Shown here: piece by piece, positions 43,567 to 52,898 of the stretch
How the letters are laid out: the number at the start of each line of letters is the position of its first letter
Numbering within the stretch: the stretch's first letter is position 1
Source: Streptomyces sp. Je 1-332
GTDB taxonomy: Bacteria > Actinomycetota > Actinomycetes > Streptomycetales > Streptomycetaceae
Assembly: GCF_040730185.1 (NCBI RefSeq)
Contig: NZ_CP160402.1
Span: 7,130,001 to 7,194,000, forward strand
DNA: 64,000 nucleotides
Direction: 5' to 3'
The notes under the pieces: model-generated
The model's input: only the letters and a program-made list of their open reading frames with translations
What the model was told of the DNA's origin: nothing
Database searches by the model: none
Position numbers and translations under genes: made by a program

Positions 43567-44004
43567 TCAGCCGACCGTGTCCCCCTGGAAGCCCCCCTGG
43601 AAGGTGGCCGCGTGCACCGCCTCGAAGAGATCCGTGACGTCCCGGCCCGTGAGCCCCGCCGACCGAGCCTGCTCCATCCACTGAGCAAGGGCGGTCTGCA
43701 GGGGGGAGTCGGGGCCCGCCTGGGGGCCGGCGAGCGAGCGGGTGATGAAGGTGCCAGCCCCCTGGCGGACCTCGGCGAGGCCCGCGCGCTCCAGCTCGCG
43801 GTACGCCTTGAGTGTCGTGTTCGGGTTCACCTTGGTGGCCGCGGCGACCTGGGCCGCCGTGGGCAGCCGGTCGCCCTCCACCAACGCGCCCATGCGCAGG
43901 GCCTGTTCGACCTGGCGCACGATCTGGAGGTATGTGGCCACACCGCTGCGCCGGTCGATGCGGAATTCGACCACTGTCCCCACTCTCTGCTCGTTTGCGG
44001 ACAC
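43567..44004 (-). CDS. YtrA-subfamily GntR regulator
   Basis: 145 residues. It has the GntR winged helix (TYLQIVRQVEQALRMGAL; LPTAAQVAAATKVNPNTTLKAYRELERAGL in parts) and only a short C-terminal tail, as in the YtrA subfamily that regulates ABC exporters. It is the last gene of the ATPase-permease-regulator set, 27 bp after the permease. The GTG at 44004 follows a purine-rich GAAGGTAAGT. The AT-rich palindrome in front of the ATPase gene is its likely target. Confidence 0.87.
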   Translation of the reverse strand: MSANEQRVGTVVEFRIDRRSGVATYLQIVRQVEQALRMGALVEGDRLPTAAQVAAATKVNPNTTLKAYRELERAGLAEVRQGAGTFITRSLAGPQAGPDSPLQTALAQWMEQARSAGLTGRDVTDLFEAVHAATFQGGFQGDTVG

Positions 44005-44031
44005 TTTACGTACTTACCTTCGCCGACGGTC

Positions 44032-45012
44032 CTAGAGGGGCCGCCGCGACGCCCACCACAGGACGAAGACGGCCACGACGGCGGTCGCGCCGAGCAGCAC
44101 CGCGGCGCCGGTCCACTGCATGCCCGGCATCTGGTCGTAGCCGAAGTACTCGACCATGTTGTTGACGATGCCGTGCTCCTTGATGCAGGCGTTGGTCGCC
44201 TTCTCGGTCGGTTCGGCGCAGGTGCCCCAGCCGTAGAGCTGCCCGTCCGCGGTGCTGATCCAGCGGTCCGCCTCCACGGCGCTGCCGCTGTCGAGGAAGT
44301 TCGGCGTGTCGTCGTTCAGCGGCCAGGTGATCGTGCGCGGGGCGGCGAGGCGGTCGCGGAACTCGCCCCAGGCCACCTGGACGACCAAGGCGAAGAAGAA
44401 GGTGGCCAGCATGGCGGGCAGCACCCGGCGCAGCAGCATGCCGATCGCGATGCCGCCGATGGTGGTGAAGAGGGAGAGCGCCGCGAGCATGGGGCCCGTG
44501 TTGTCGAACACCGATCCCGAGAGCCATTCCGCGAGGAGGGGGTCTCGGTAGGGCTCCCACCACCAGAAGAACAGCGTGGAGAGCACGAGGGTGGCCACCA
44601 GGACGAGCGCGAGGCACCAGGTCAGCTTGGCCGCGAGCCAGCGGCGGCGCTGCACCGACTGTGTGGTGACCAGGTGCGCGGTGCCGTGTTCCTGGTCGCT
44701 CGCGATCAGCGGGGCGCCGATGAAGACGCCGAGGACGATGGGCAGGGCGCCGAGGGCTTCGGCGATGTACTGAAACCTCTCCGGGGCCTGCGTCAGGTTG
44801 ACGTTCTTGCCGGGCCAGCCCATCCCGGCGAGCATGTCGGCCAGCTGGCCGCGCTCGTAGATGATCGCGGCCGAGCCGAGCACGACCAGGGCGACGACGA
44901 TCCATGTCGTGGTGCGGTGCTGGCGCAGGACGAGCCAGGTGAGCCCGTGCAGCAGACCCGGCTTCTTGGTGGACTGCTGCGTGCGCGGCTGCTCGGTCAG
45001 GGTGGTGCTCAT
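44032..45012 (-). CDS. ABC transporter permease (ABC-2 type)
   Basis: 326 residues with about six membrane helices. A large extracytoplasmic loop between helices one and two and another before the last helix contains two Cys (YGWGTCAEPTEKATNAC) that could form a disulfide. FIGAPLIASDQEHGTAHLV is the conserved ABC-2 coupling segment. It overlaps the ATPase gene by 4 bp (ATGA). Probably exports a peptide, antibiotic or lipid. Confidence 0.87.
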   Translation of the reverse strand: MSTTLTEQPRTQQSTKKPGLLHGLTWLVLRQHRTTTWIVVALVVLGSAAIIYERGQLADMLAGMGWPGKNVNLTQAPERFQYIAEALGALPIVLGVFIGAPLIASDQEHGTAHLVTTQSVQRRRWLAAKLTWCLALVLVATLVLSTLFFWWWEPYRDPLLAEWLSGSVFDNTGPMLAALSLFTTIGGIAIGMLLRRVLPAMLATFFFALVVQVAWGEFRDRLAAPRTITWPLNDDTPNFLDSGSAVEADRWISTADGQLYGWGTCAEPTEKATNACIKEHGIVNNMVEYFGYDQMPGMQWTGAAVLLGATAVVAVFVLWWASRRPL

Positions 45013-45959
45013 GCGGCGGTGATCCCCTCGGCCTCGATACGTGCGTCGTGCGTGAACAGCGGCTCCGCGTCCGGCGCACGGAGGTGGGCGAGGAGGACTT
45101 CCTCCAGGCTCGGCTCGGAGACCTCCCAGTCCGGGGCCAGCGGGCCGTGGGGCCTGATCAGGGCGCGGAACTGGCGCCCCTGGACCCGGAATTCGACCAC
45201 TGTGTGCGGGGTGAGGTCCGCGGGCCGCGTTCCGTCGGGCGCGAGCCCGGTCACCAGGGCGTGGGCCGGGACCAGTTCATCGGTGCCGCCCGCCATCCTG
45301 AGCCGGCCGTCGGCGATGACCAGGAGGTAGTCGCACATGTCCTCCAGCTCGGAGAGCATGTGGGAGGACATCACCACCGTGGTGCCGCGCTCGACGGCCT
45401 CGGACATCAGCAGGGAACTCATCTCGTCCCGGGCCAGCGGGTCCAGGTCGGCCATCGGCTCGTCGAGCAGCAGCAGATCGGGCCGCTTGCCGAAGGCGAG
45501 CGCGAAGGCGACGCGGGTGCGCTGACCGCCGGAGAGCGTGCCGACCTTGGCGTTCATCGGGATGCTGCCGGAGCGCACGATCCGCTCGGCGGCCGCCATG
45601 TCCCAGCCGGGGTTGAGTTCACTGCCCATGCGCAGTGTCTCGGCCACGGTGAAGCGCTTGAACAGCGGCTTGTCCTGGGAGAGGAACGCGTAGCGAGGCA
45701 TGGCCGCCGGGTCGTCCACCGGTACGCCGAAGATGCGCAGTTCGCCCTCGGTGGGGGTCGTAAGGCGGGTGGCGAGCCCCAACAGAGTGCTCTTTCCCGC
45801 CCCGTTGGGTCCGACGAGGCCGCAGATACGCCCGGCGGGCAGCCGGAAGGAGCAGTCGCGCAGCGCCCAGCCGCGGCGATAGCGCTTGCCCAGGCCGCGG
45901 GCCTCGAGCGCGGTCGTGCCCAGGGGTCCGGCGGCCTCGGTGGGGTCGGCAAGGGTCAT
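45009..45959 (-). CDS. ABC transporter ATP-binding protein
   Basis: 316 residues. Walker A is GLVGPNGAGKSTLL, signature LSGGQRTRVAFAL, Walker B LLLLDEPMADLDPLA and switch His SSHMLSELEDMCDYLL. The C-terminal extension is typical of ABC-2 export ATPases. The ATG at 45959 is chosen with GAGAGAGG upstream; an ATG at 45986 would fall inside the palindrome. First gene of the operon. Confidence 0.9.
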   Translation of the reverse strand: MTLADPTEAAGPLGTTALEARGLGKRYRRGWALRDCSFRLPAGRICGLVGPNGAGKSTLLGLATRLTTPTEGELRIFGVPVDDPAAMPRYAFLSQDKPLFKRFTVAETLRMGSELNPGWDMAAAERIVRSGSIPMNAKVGTLSGGQRTRVAFALAFGKRPDLLLLDEPMADLDPLARDEMSSLLMSEAVERGTTVVMSSHMLSELEDMCDYLLVIADGRLRMAGGTDELVPAHALVTGLAPDGTRPADLTPHTVVEFRVQGRQFRALIRPHGPLAPDWEVSEPSLEEVLLAHLRAPDAEPLFTHDARIEAEGITAA

Positions 45960-45978
45960 GTCCACGCGCGCCTCTCTC

Positions 45979-46004
45979 GATTCCATTAAACAATTAATGG
46001 AATC
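45979..46004. promoter_or_regulatory. 26-bp inverted repeat, likely YtrA-type GntR operator
   Basis: Perfect 11-bp arms GATTCCATTAA and TTAATGGAATC around ACAA. The AT content is exceptional for this genome. It sits 20 bp upstream of the ATPase ATG, where binding would block transcription of the ATPase-permease-GntR operon. Confidence 0.75.
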
Positions 46005-46084
46005 ATGATCTGCGCGGCGCATGCCTGTCAAACGCCTCGGGGGCGCTGTGGTGGAGGTGTCGTGGTGCGGGCCGCCCGCTTCAG

Positions 46085-46120
46085 GCGCTTGCTATGGCAC
46101 TTGCAACGGCACTTGCTAGG
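46085..46120. repeat. 12-bp tandem repeat (3 units) at the MscS gene 3' end
   Basis: GCGCTTGCTATG (46085), GCACTTGCAACG (46097), GCACTTGCTAGG (46109). The last unit contains the stop codon of the channel gene (CTA at 46116). Confidence 0.75.
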
Positions 46121-47210
46121 GCGCCGGCTTCGTCGTCGGGGCCGTCGCCTCGCGCTGATGGGGGATCAGGACGGAGGGGAGTTCGCCCTGCTGGACGTTC
46201 ACTGTGCGGACCGGGGCGGGGACCCGGATGCCCTCGGCGCGATAGCGCTGGTGGAGTTGCTTGATGAACTCGTGCTTGATGCGGTACTGGTCGCTGAACT
46301 CGCCGACGCCCAGGATCACCGTGAAGCTGATCCTGGAGTCGCCGAACGTGTGGAAGCGTACGGCCGGTTCGTGCTCGGGGAGGGCGCCGTCGACGTCCTT
46401 CATGACGCTCTCCACGACCTCGGTCGTGACGCGCTCCACCTGTTCCAGGTCGCTGTCGTAGCTGACGCCGACCTGCACCATGATCGACAGATCCTGCTCG
46501 GGGCGGCTGAAGTTGGTCATGTTGGTGCCCGCGAGCTGGGCGTTGGGGATGATGACGAGGTTGTTCGACAGCTGGCGCACCACCGTGTTGCGCCAGTTGA
46601 TGTCGACGACGTAGCCCTCCTCGCCGCTGCTGAGCTTGATGTAGTCGCCCGGCTGGACCGTCTTCGCGGCGAGGATGTGTACGCCCGCGAAGAGGTTGGC
46701 CAGGGTGTCCTGAAGAGCCAGGGCCACCGCGAGTCCGCCCACGCCGAGCGCCGTGAGCAGCGGGGCTATGGAGACACCGAGCGTCTGCAGGACGACGAGG
46801 AAGCCCATCGCGAGCACGACGACGCGGGTGATGTTGACGAAGATCGTCGCCGAGCCCGCGACACCCGACCGGGACTGCGCCAGGGACTTCACCAAAGTGG
46901 TGACCACGCGGGCCGCCGTCAGCGTCGCGGCAAGGACGAGCAGGGCGGTCAGCGTCATCGTGACGTTCCGGCCGGTCCTCGGCGTGAGCGGGAGGGCCGC
47001 GGCGGCGACGGCCGCGCCCGCCGTGATCGCCGCGCAGGGGACCAGGGTCCGCACGGCGTCGACGATGACGTCGTCACCGCTCCACCGGGTCCTGCTGGCC
47101 CGCTCACCCAGCCACCGCAGGATCATGCGCAGCAGCAGACCCGCCGCGATTCCGGCGATCACCGCGATGCCGGCGGTGATCAGGTCGTGCCATGTGAGGG
47201 CTCGCTCCAT
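46116..47210 (-). CDS. Small-conductance mechanosensitive channel (MscS family)
   Basis: 364 residues. Four or so N-terminal hydrophobic segments end in the pore helix LLTALGVGGLAVALALQDTLANLFAG, read as GVGGLAVALALQ followed by the beta domain VQPGDYIKLSSGEEGYVVDINWRNT (in parts) and IIPNAQLAGTNMTNFSRP. It opens under membrane tension to relieve osmotic shock. It stands alone with the 3' end in a 12-bp repeat. Confidence 0.92.
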   Translation of the reverse strand: MERALTWHDLITAGIAVIAGIAAGLLLRMILRWLGERASRTRWSGDDVIVDAVRTLVPCAAITAGAAVAAAALPLTPRTGRNVTMTLTALLVLAATLTAARVVTTLVKSLAQSRSGVAGSATIFVNITRVVVLAMGFLVVLQTLGVSIAPLLTALGVGGLAVALALQDTLANLFAGVHILAAKTVQPGDYIKLSSGEEGYVVDINWRNTVVRQLSNNLVIIPNAQLAGTNMTNFSRPEQDLSIMVQVGVSYDSDLEQVERVTTEVVESVMKDVDGALPEHEPAVRFHTFGDSRISFTVILGVGEFSDQYRIKHEFIKQLHQRYRAEGIRVPAPVRTVNVQQGELPSVLIPHQREATAPTTKPAP

Positions 47211-47554
47211 CAGTTCATTCTCCAGGTTGTGCGGGCGCGCCGGACGTATGTTCGCGGTCCGGCGCGAGCGTCATCCTGCCCCATGGGTGCGGCGCCGTTG
47301 CCGGGGGCCCGCGCCCAGCTTGCCCTCAACTCGCCGGGCACAGGGTGATAACCGATGTCCCGACCCGAATCACCTGACTTCCGCCGGGACGGCTACGGCT
47401 TGCGCGCACCCGGGGTGCGACGTCGTAGGAGCCAGGTCCCGCGAGGGGGGTTCCCCGGCGGCCAGAGATATGCAAGTCTCCTCACTAATTTCCGGGTGCG
47501 GCGGCCGATCTGCTGGTCAACAGGGCTGCCCTGGACTCGACATGGGGTGAAGAA
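47211..47554. other. 344-bp divergent intergenic region (mscS / ROK regulator)
   Basis: No supportable gene; the short open frames here lack family resemblance. It must hold promoters in both directions. The inverted repeat CAGGGCTGCCCTG at 47521-47533, 22 bp before the ROK start, is a candidate operator. The stretch CTCCTCACTAATTTCCGG at about 47478 is locally AT-richer than its surroundings. Confidence 0.6.
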
Positions 47555-48691
47555 GTGTTGCGGAACGGGACACGGGGGCACGATCTCGCCTCACTGCGCC
47601 GGCTGAACACCACCGTCGTGCTGCGCGCCCTGCACCGCCGCAGCCCCCAGACGCTCGCGGAGCTCGCCGCGGGCACCGGACTCTCCCGGCCCACCGTGGA
47701 ATCCGCCGTCGAGGAGCTGACCGCGCACGGCTGGGCGTCAGAGGCCGAGCGTGACGACGCTGAGCGCACGCCGGGGCGGCCCGCCCGGCGGTTCCGGTTC
47801 CGCGTGGAGGCGGGCCGCGTCGTGGGCGCCGACATCGGCCTGCACAAGATGGTGCTGCTCCTCGCCGACCTCGGTGGAACGGTGCTCGCCGTGCGGCGCG
47901 AGGACGTCGACCCGGAACTCGGCGGGGCCCAACGGCTCGACCTCCTGCGCAAGGGCCTCGAAGCCTTCCTCGACGCGCACGCCGTACGGCGCGTCGACAT
48001 CCTGGCCCGCTGTGTGGGCGTCCCGGGCGTCGTCGACGCGGGAGGCACCATCACCTCCTACGTCATCCCCGAGTGGTCAGGCGTCGACCTCGCGGGGCTC
48101 CTCTCCGAGGGGGAGGCCGGCCACACCCTCGTCGAGAACGACGTGAACCTCGCCGTGCTCGCCGAGCGCTGGCAGGGCGCGGCCACCCTCGCGGGCGACG
48201 TCGTCTGCGTCCTGACCGGCCACCGCGTGGCGTGCAGCCTCACCATCGGCGGGCGCCTGCACCGGGGTCGGCGCGGCGGCGCGGGCGAACTCGGGCTGCT
48301 GCCGCTGCTCGGCATGAACACCGCACAGGAGGCGCTCAGTTGGCGGGGAGCGCGTCGCTCCGGCGAGTCCGAGGTGGCCGCGCTCGCCCGGGCCGCGGAC
48401 ACCGGAGACCCGCGCGCGCTCGCCGCCGTCACGGACTTCGCTGACCGCATCTCGCCGGGCATCGCCGCCCTCACGCTGGCCGTCGACCCGGAGCTCGTGG
48501 TGCTCACCGGCGGCGCGACCCCGCTGGGCAGCCATCTCGTGCCGCTGATCGAGGACAGGCTGCGCCCGCTGACCCTGCACGTCCCGCGCATCGCGCTGAG
48601 CACGCTCGGCGAACAGGGCGTCGCGATCGGCGCCGTACGCAAGGCACTTGACCAGGTCGAGTCCGATCTCCTTACGGACCCGGCGCCGTAG
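47555..48691 (+). CDS. ROK-family transcriptional regulator
   Basis: 378 residues. The N-terminal winged helix (LRALHRRSPQTLAELAAGTG; LSRPTVESAVEELTAHGW, in parts) is followed by an actin-like ROK domain (VVGADIGLHKMVLLLADLGG; GAGELGLLPLLGMNTAQEAL). The zinc motif CxCGxxGCxE of typical ROK proteins is absent. GGGGTGAAG precedes the GTG. It lies 35 bp upstream of a sugar ABC operon and most likely controls it in response to the sugar or its phosphate. Confidence 0.88.
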   Translation: MLRNGTRGHDLASLRRLNTTVVLRALHRRSPQTLAELAAGTGLSRPTVESAVEELTAHGWASEAERDDAERTPGRPARRFRFRVEAGRVVGADIGLHKMVLLLADLGGTVLAVRREDVDPELGGAQRLDLLRKGLEAFLDAHAVRRVDILARCVGVPGVVDAGGTITSYVIPEWSGVDLAGLLSEGEAGHTLVENDVNLAVLAERWQGAATLAGDVVCVLTGHRVACSLTIGGRLHRGRRGGAGELGLLPLLGMNTAQEALSWRGARRSGESEVAALARAADTGDPRALAAVTDFADRISPGIAALTLAVDPELVVLTGGATPLGSHLVPLIEDRLRPLTLHVPRIALSTLGEQGVAIGAVRKALDQVESDLLTDPAP

Positions 48692-48726
48692 AACCCACGA
48701 AACGCAAGTCCGGAAGCGAGGCGCTC

Positions 48727-49983
48727 ATGCGTAGGAGGACTCTGCTGTACGGAGCGATGGCGGCGCCCCTGCTCGCCGCCTGCTCCGGCCAGAGCGACGA
48801 CGGCAAGCGGAGCGGTGGCAGGACCACCCTCTCGTACGGGGTGTGGGACGTGGCCCAGGTGCCGGGCCTGCAGAAGGTGATCGACGCCTTCGAGAAGGAG
48901 AACCCCGGCATATCCGTGCGCATGGAGCTCACGCCCTGGTCGAGCTACTGGACCACCCTCAAGACCTCCATGCGCGGCGGCACGGCCCCCGACGTGTTCT
49001 GGATGAACGCGGTCAATCTCCAGCTGTACGCCTCCAGCGGCGTCCTGGAGCCCCTGAGCGGACACATCAAGAGCGACCGCACCCCCGTGGACCGGCACCC
49101 CGAATCGCTCGTGAAGGTCTACGCCTACCAGGGCACGCAGTACGGCATACCGAAGGACTTCGACACCATCGGTCTCTGGTACAACAAGGCGCTCTTCGAC
49201 AAGGCGGGCATCAAGTACCCGGACACGACGTGGACCTGGGACGACGTACGCGACGCCGCCGCCGAACTCACCAACCCCCGCGAGCGCGTGCACGGCATGG
49301 CCGCCGAGATGGACCGCCAGGCCCAGCTCTACCCCGCCATCCACGGGGCGGGCGGCTATGTCCTCAAGGACGGGGAGTCCGGCTTCGGCGACGAGCGCTC
49401 CATCGAGGGTCTGCGCTACTGGACCGACATGATCGACCGCGGCTGGTCGCCGCCGCAGAGCGCGATGGTCGAGTCCAAGGCGCGCAACCGCTTCTGGTCG
49501 GAGAAGGCCGCCATGGTCTACGAGATATCCGCGTACTCCGGGCAGTACCACGCCGTTCCCGCCCTCAAGGATCACGCAGGCGTCGCCGTCCTGCCCAAGG
49601 GCCGGGAACGGGCCACCATCATCCACGGGCTCGCCAACGTCATCTCCGCCAAGAGCCGGAAGAAGGCGGCGGCCTGGAAGTTCGTCCGCTTCATGGCAGG
49701 CCGCAAGGCCGCGGAGATCCAGGCGTCGGCAGGCATCACCATCTCCTCGTACGAGGGGACGCAGGACGCCTGGCTCAGGTCGATGCCCGAGTTCGACCTG
49801 AAGCACTACATCGAGATGCTGGAGTACGCCGTGCCGTACCCGAGCTCGAAGAACACCGCGGTCTGGGAGAACCTCCAATACCCGCTCCTGGGCGCCGCGT
49901 TCAGCGGCAAGGGCGGCATTGAGAGCGCCGCACGCACGCTGGGCGAGCAGATGGACCGAGCCCTGAAGGAGGAGCGCGCATGA
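48727..49983 (+). CDS. Sugar ABC transporter substrate-binding lipoprotein
   Basis: 418 residues, CUT1 family. The signal peptide ends in the lipobox LLAACSGQ, so the mature protein is lipid-anchored at about Cys20. The body shows VIDAFEKENPGISVRMELTP, GTAPDVFWMN and YGIPKDFDTIGLWYNKALFD. It delivers an oligosaccharide or related polyol to the permeases. Overlaps the first permease gene (ATGA). Confidence 0.9.
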   Translation: MRRRTLLYGAMAAPLLAACSGQSDDGKRSGGRTTLSYGVWDVAQVPGLQKVIDAFEKENPGISVRMELTPWSSYWTTLKTSMRGGTAPDVFWMNAVNLQLYASSGVLEPLSGHIKSDRTPVDRHPESLVKVYAYQGTQYGIPKDFDTIGLWYNKALFDKAGIKYPDTTWTWDDVRDAAAELTNPRERVHGMAAEMDRQAQLYPAIHGAGGYVLKDGESGFGDERSIEGLRYWTDMIDRGWSPPQSAMVESKARNRFWSEKAAMVYEISAYSGQYHAVPALKDHAGVAVLPKGRERATIIHGLANVISAKSRKKAAAWKFVRFMAGRKAAEIQASAGITISSYEGTQDAWLRSMPEFDLKHYIEMLEYAVPYPSSKNTAVWENLQYPLLGAAFSGKGGIESAARTLGEQMDRALKEERA

Positions 49984-50927
49984 TGAGTGTCTTTCCCTCC
50001 ACGGCGGCGGCGAAGAAGGCGGGCCGCGGCGAACCGGCGGCCCCTCCCGCGCCCAAGTCCCGCAGCCAGCGCGCCGCTTACCTCTTCATCGCGCCGCTGG
50101 GCATCGGCTTCGCGGTCTTCTATTTCTGGCCGCTGCTGCAGACCTTCTACTACAGCTTCACCGAGTTCGGGGCGTTCGGCGGACACACCTGGATCGGCAC
50201 GGACAACTACGTGCGCGTCCTGAAGGACGTCACCGTCTGGCAGGCACTCGGCAACACCCTGATCTACTGCGCCATCGGCCTGCTCGCCCTGCCGGTCGCG
50301 ATCGGCGTCGCGGCGCTGCTCAACCGGCGCGGACTGCGCGGCGTCGCGGTCTACCGCGCGCTCTACTTCATCCCGTTCGTGACGCTGCCGGTGGCCGTCG
50401 GTCTCGTGTGGAACTGGCTCTACAACGGCGACTACGGACTGATCAACGAAGCCTTCGAGTGGTTCGGAGCCGACCGCCGCTACTGGGTCTCCGACCCCTC
50501 GACCGCCGTGTACGCGATCGGCGCCGTCATGGTCTGGTCCACCACCGGCTACTACTTGATCATCTTTATGGCGGGCATCAAGGGAATCCCGCAGGACTAC
50601 TACGAAGCAGCCGAACTGGACGGCGCCGGGCCGCTGCGCCGCTTCTTCACGATCACGCTGCCGCTGCTCAGCCCGACGATCTTCTTCGCGTCCATCATCT
50701 GCATGATCAACTCGCTGCAGACCTTCGACCTGATCTACATCATGATGGCCGAGAAGAACCCGGCGATCGGCGACACCCAGTCGGTGGTGAGCCTCTTCTA
50801 CAAATGGGCCTTCATCGAGAACGCCCAGGGCGCCGCCGCAGCGCTCGCCTTCCTGCTCATGCTGATCATCGCGGCGCTGACGCTGGTGCAGTTCAGGCTG
50901 CAGAAGAGGTGGGTGCACTATGCGTGA
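49980..50927 (+). CDS. Sugar ABC transporter permease (MalF-like)
   Basis: 315 residues with six membrane helices. The EAA loop is YYEAAELDGAGPLRRFFTITLPLLSPT, given here as YEAAELDGAGPLRRF. An AAGGAGGAG ribosome site precedes two adjacent ATG codons (49980 and 49983). It forms the channel with the next gene. No ATPase is encoded nearby, so a shared ATPase of the MsiK type is expected. Confidence 0.92.
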   Translation: MMSVFPSTAAAKKAGRGEPAAPPAPKSRSQRAAYLFIAPLGIGFAVFYFWPLLQTFYYSFTEFGAFGGHTWIGTDNYVRVLKDVTVWQALGNTLIYCAIGLLALPVAIGVAALLNRRGLRGVAVYRALYFIPFVTLPVAVGLVWNWLYNGDYGLINEAFEWFGADRRYWVSDPSTAVYAIGAVMVWSTTGYYLIIFMAGIKGIPQDYYEAAELDGAGPLRRFFTITLPLLSPTIFFASIICMINSLQTFDLIYIMMAEKNPAIGDTQSVVSLFYKWAFIENAQGAAAALAFLLMLIIAALTLVQFRLQKRWVHYA

Positions 50928-51774
50928 GTCCTCCGTACGATCGTCTGCACGCCGCCGCGTCAACGCCGGTTCGGTCGCCACCCACGTGGCGCTCTCGCTC
51001 GGCGCCCTGGTGATGGTCTTCCCCTTCCTGTGGCAGCTGCTCACCGCGGCAAAGTCCCTCGCCGAGACGGCCAAGGTGCCCCCGACCTTCCTGCCGGACA
51101 CCTGGAACTGGTCCAGCTTCGAGGAGGTCTTCACCGCGCTGCCGTTCCGGGAGATGCTCTTCAACAGCGTCTTCAACACCGTGGGCCGCACGGTCGGACA
51201 GCTGGTGTTCTGCTCCCTCGCCGCCTACGCCTTCGCGCGCATGCAGTTCCGGGGCCGGAGCGTCCTGTTCGCCCTCTTCCTCTCCGTACTCATGGTGCCG
51301 AGCTCGCTGCTCGTCCTGCCGCAGTACGACATCATCCAGCGGCTCGGACTGCTCAACTCGGCGCCCGCGCTGTTCCTGCCGGGCATGTTCAGTGCGTTCG
51401 GGACCTTCATGCTGCGCCAGTTCTTCCTCACGCTGCCCAAGGAGCTGGAGGAGGCCGCGCGGATCGACGGCGCGGGGCCGCTGCGCATCTTCTGGTCGAT
51501 CATGCTGCCGCTGGTGCGGCCCGCGCTCGCCGCGCTCGCCGTCATCACCGCGATGTGGTCGTGGAACGACCTCCTGTGGCCGCTGATCGTCAACACCGAC
51601 CCGCAGAAGATGCCCATCAGCGCCGGACTGACCTCTCTCGAGGGCCAGTACGAGACCAACTTCCCCGTGATGATGGCCGGTTCACTCATCGCGAGCCTGC
51701 CCATGCTGCTCGTCTACGTCTTCCTGCAGCGGCACTTCGTGCAGAGCGTCGCCCTCTCCGGCTCCAAGAGCTGA
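50920..51774 (+). CDS. Sugar ABC transporter permease (MalG-like)
   Basis: 284 residues, six helices. The EAA loop reads LEEAARIDGAGPLRIFWSIMLPL (in part EEAARIDGAGPLRIF). The first 22 residues are Arg/Ser-rich and cytoplasmic. It overlaps the first permease by 8 bp. Confidence 0.92.
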   Translation: MRESSVRSSARRRVNAGSVATHVALSLGALVMVFPFLWQLLTAAKSLAETAKVPPTFLPDTWNWSSFEEVFTALPFREMLFNSVFNTVGRTVGQLVFCSLAAYAFARMQFRGRSVLFALFLSVLMVPSSLLVLPQYDIIQRLGLLNSAPALFLPGMFSAFGTFMLRQFFLTLPKELEEAARIDGAGPLRIFWSIMLPLVRPALAALAVITAMWSWNDLLWPLIVNTDPQKMPISAGLTSLEGQYETNFPVMMAGSLIASLPMLLVYVFLQRHFVQSVALSGSKS

Positions 51775-51848
51775 CCCCGCTGAGCCGCCACCGGCCCACA
51801 CCGACCCCCCTGCACCGCCGCCCTGGACGAGGAAAGGTAACTCCCTTC

Positions 51849-52898
51849 ATGCGACCGCTTCACATCGGCCTGATCGGGGCGGGCGGTATCGCCCGCGCCC
51901 ATCTCCCCGGCTGGCTGGAACTGGGTGCCCGCGTCAGCGTGTACACCGTCGACGGCTCGGCGGAGAAACTCGCCGCCGAGTACGCGGGCCGCCAGGTCAC
52001 CGCGGTGGCGGGGCTCGGCGAACTGCTCGCCGACTGCACGGCCGTCGACATCTGCACCCCCACCCCCACGCACAAGGAACTCGCCCTTGCGGCCGTCGTG
52101 GCGGGCCGGCACGTCATCTGCGAGAAGCCCCTGGCTCTGAACACCCGGGACGCCGAGGAGATCGCGACAGCCGCCGAAGCGGCGGGTGTCCGGCTGCACC
52201 CCGCCCATGTCGTGCGGTACTTCCCGGCGTACGCGGCGATGCAACAGGCGGTATCGCGAGGAGAGTTGGGTGACCTCGCGGTGCTGCGGTTCACGCGCGG
52301 CGGGGCGCGGCCGCAGTGGGCGCCCTGGTTCGGTGACCCCGCCCAGTCCGGCGGCGTCATCATGGACCTGATGGTGCACGACATCGACATCGCCCGCTGG
52401 ATCGCGGGCGACGTGGTCCGCGTGCACGCGCAGACCCGGGGCGTCGAGCACGCCACGGGCGGCGCCCGCGCCGAGGTCGTCTCGGCGACCGCCGTCCTCA
52501 CCCACGCCTCCGGCGCGATCAGTCACATCACCGGCCTCTGGGGCCTTCCGGACCAGAAGTTCCGTACGACGTTCCGTGTCGCGGGCAGTGACGGGTTGCT
52601 GCGGCACGACTCCACGTCCGTGCCCGGCTACCGGATCACCGCGCAGGGGGTGCGCGCGGCCAACGAGGGCATCCCTTCGAGCCCGATGACGGAGAGTCCC
52701 TACCTGACCGAGCTGCGGGAGTTCGCGGCTTCCTGGGAGGAGGGGGCCGGAGAACCGCGGGTGAGCGCGCGGGACGGCATCGAGGCGGTGCGGATCGCGG
52801 AGGCGGCGGTGGAGTCGAGTCGTACGGGCCGGGCCGTCGAGATCACAGCGAGCCGGGCGCAGGCGGCCCGCACGGTCATTCAGGAGGTCACGCGATGA
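51849..52898 (+). CDS. Gfo/Idh/MocA-family oxidoreductase 1
   Basis: 349 residues. The Rossmann motif GLIGAGGIARAHLPGW starts the protein, CEKPLALN is the family's EKP motif, and VIMDLMVHDIDIARW gives the HD-type catalytic stretch. It oxidises or epimerises a sugar or polyol with NAD(P). A GAGGAAAGG lies rather far (14 bases) upstream of the ATG. It is part of the ABC sugar operon. Confidence 0.88.
   Translation: MRPLHIGLIGAGGIARAHLPGWLELGARVSVYTVDGSAEKLAAEYAGRQVTAVAGLGELLADCTAVDICTPTPTHKELALAAVVAGRHVICEKPLALNTRDAEEIATAAEAAGVRLHPAHVVRYFPAYAAMQQAVSRGELGDLAVLRFTRGGARPQWAPWFGDPAQSGGVIMDLMVHDIDIARWIAGDVVRVHAQTRGVEHATGGARAEVVSATAVLTHASGAISHITGLWGLPDQKFRTTFRVAGSDGLLRHDSTSVPGYRITAQGVRAANEGIPSSPMTESPYLTELREFAASWEEGAGEPRVSARDGIEAVRIAEAAVESSRTGRAVEITASRAQAARTVIQEVTR

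Noticed and set aside
47355-47606. Small plus-strand ORF of 83 codons before the ROK gene
   Set aside because: It overlaps the ROK start in another frame, lacks family resemblance and has no ribosome site.
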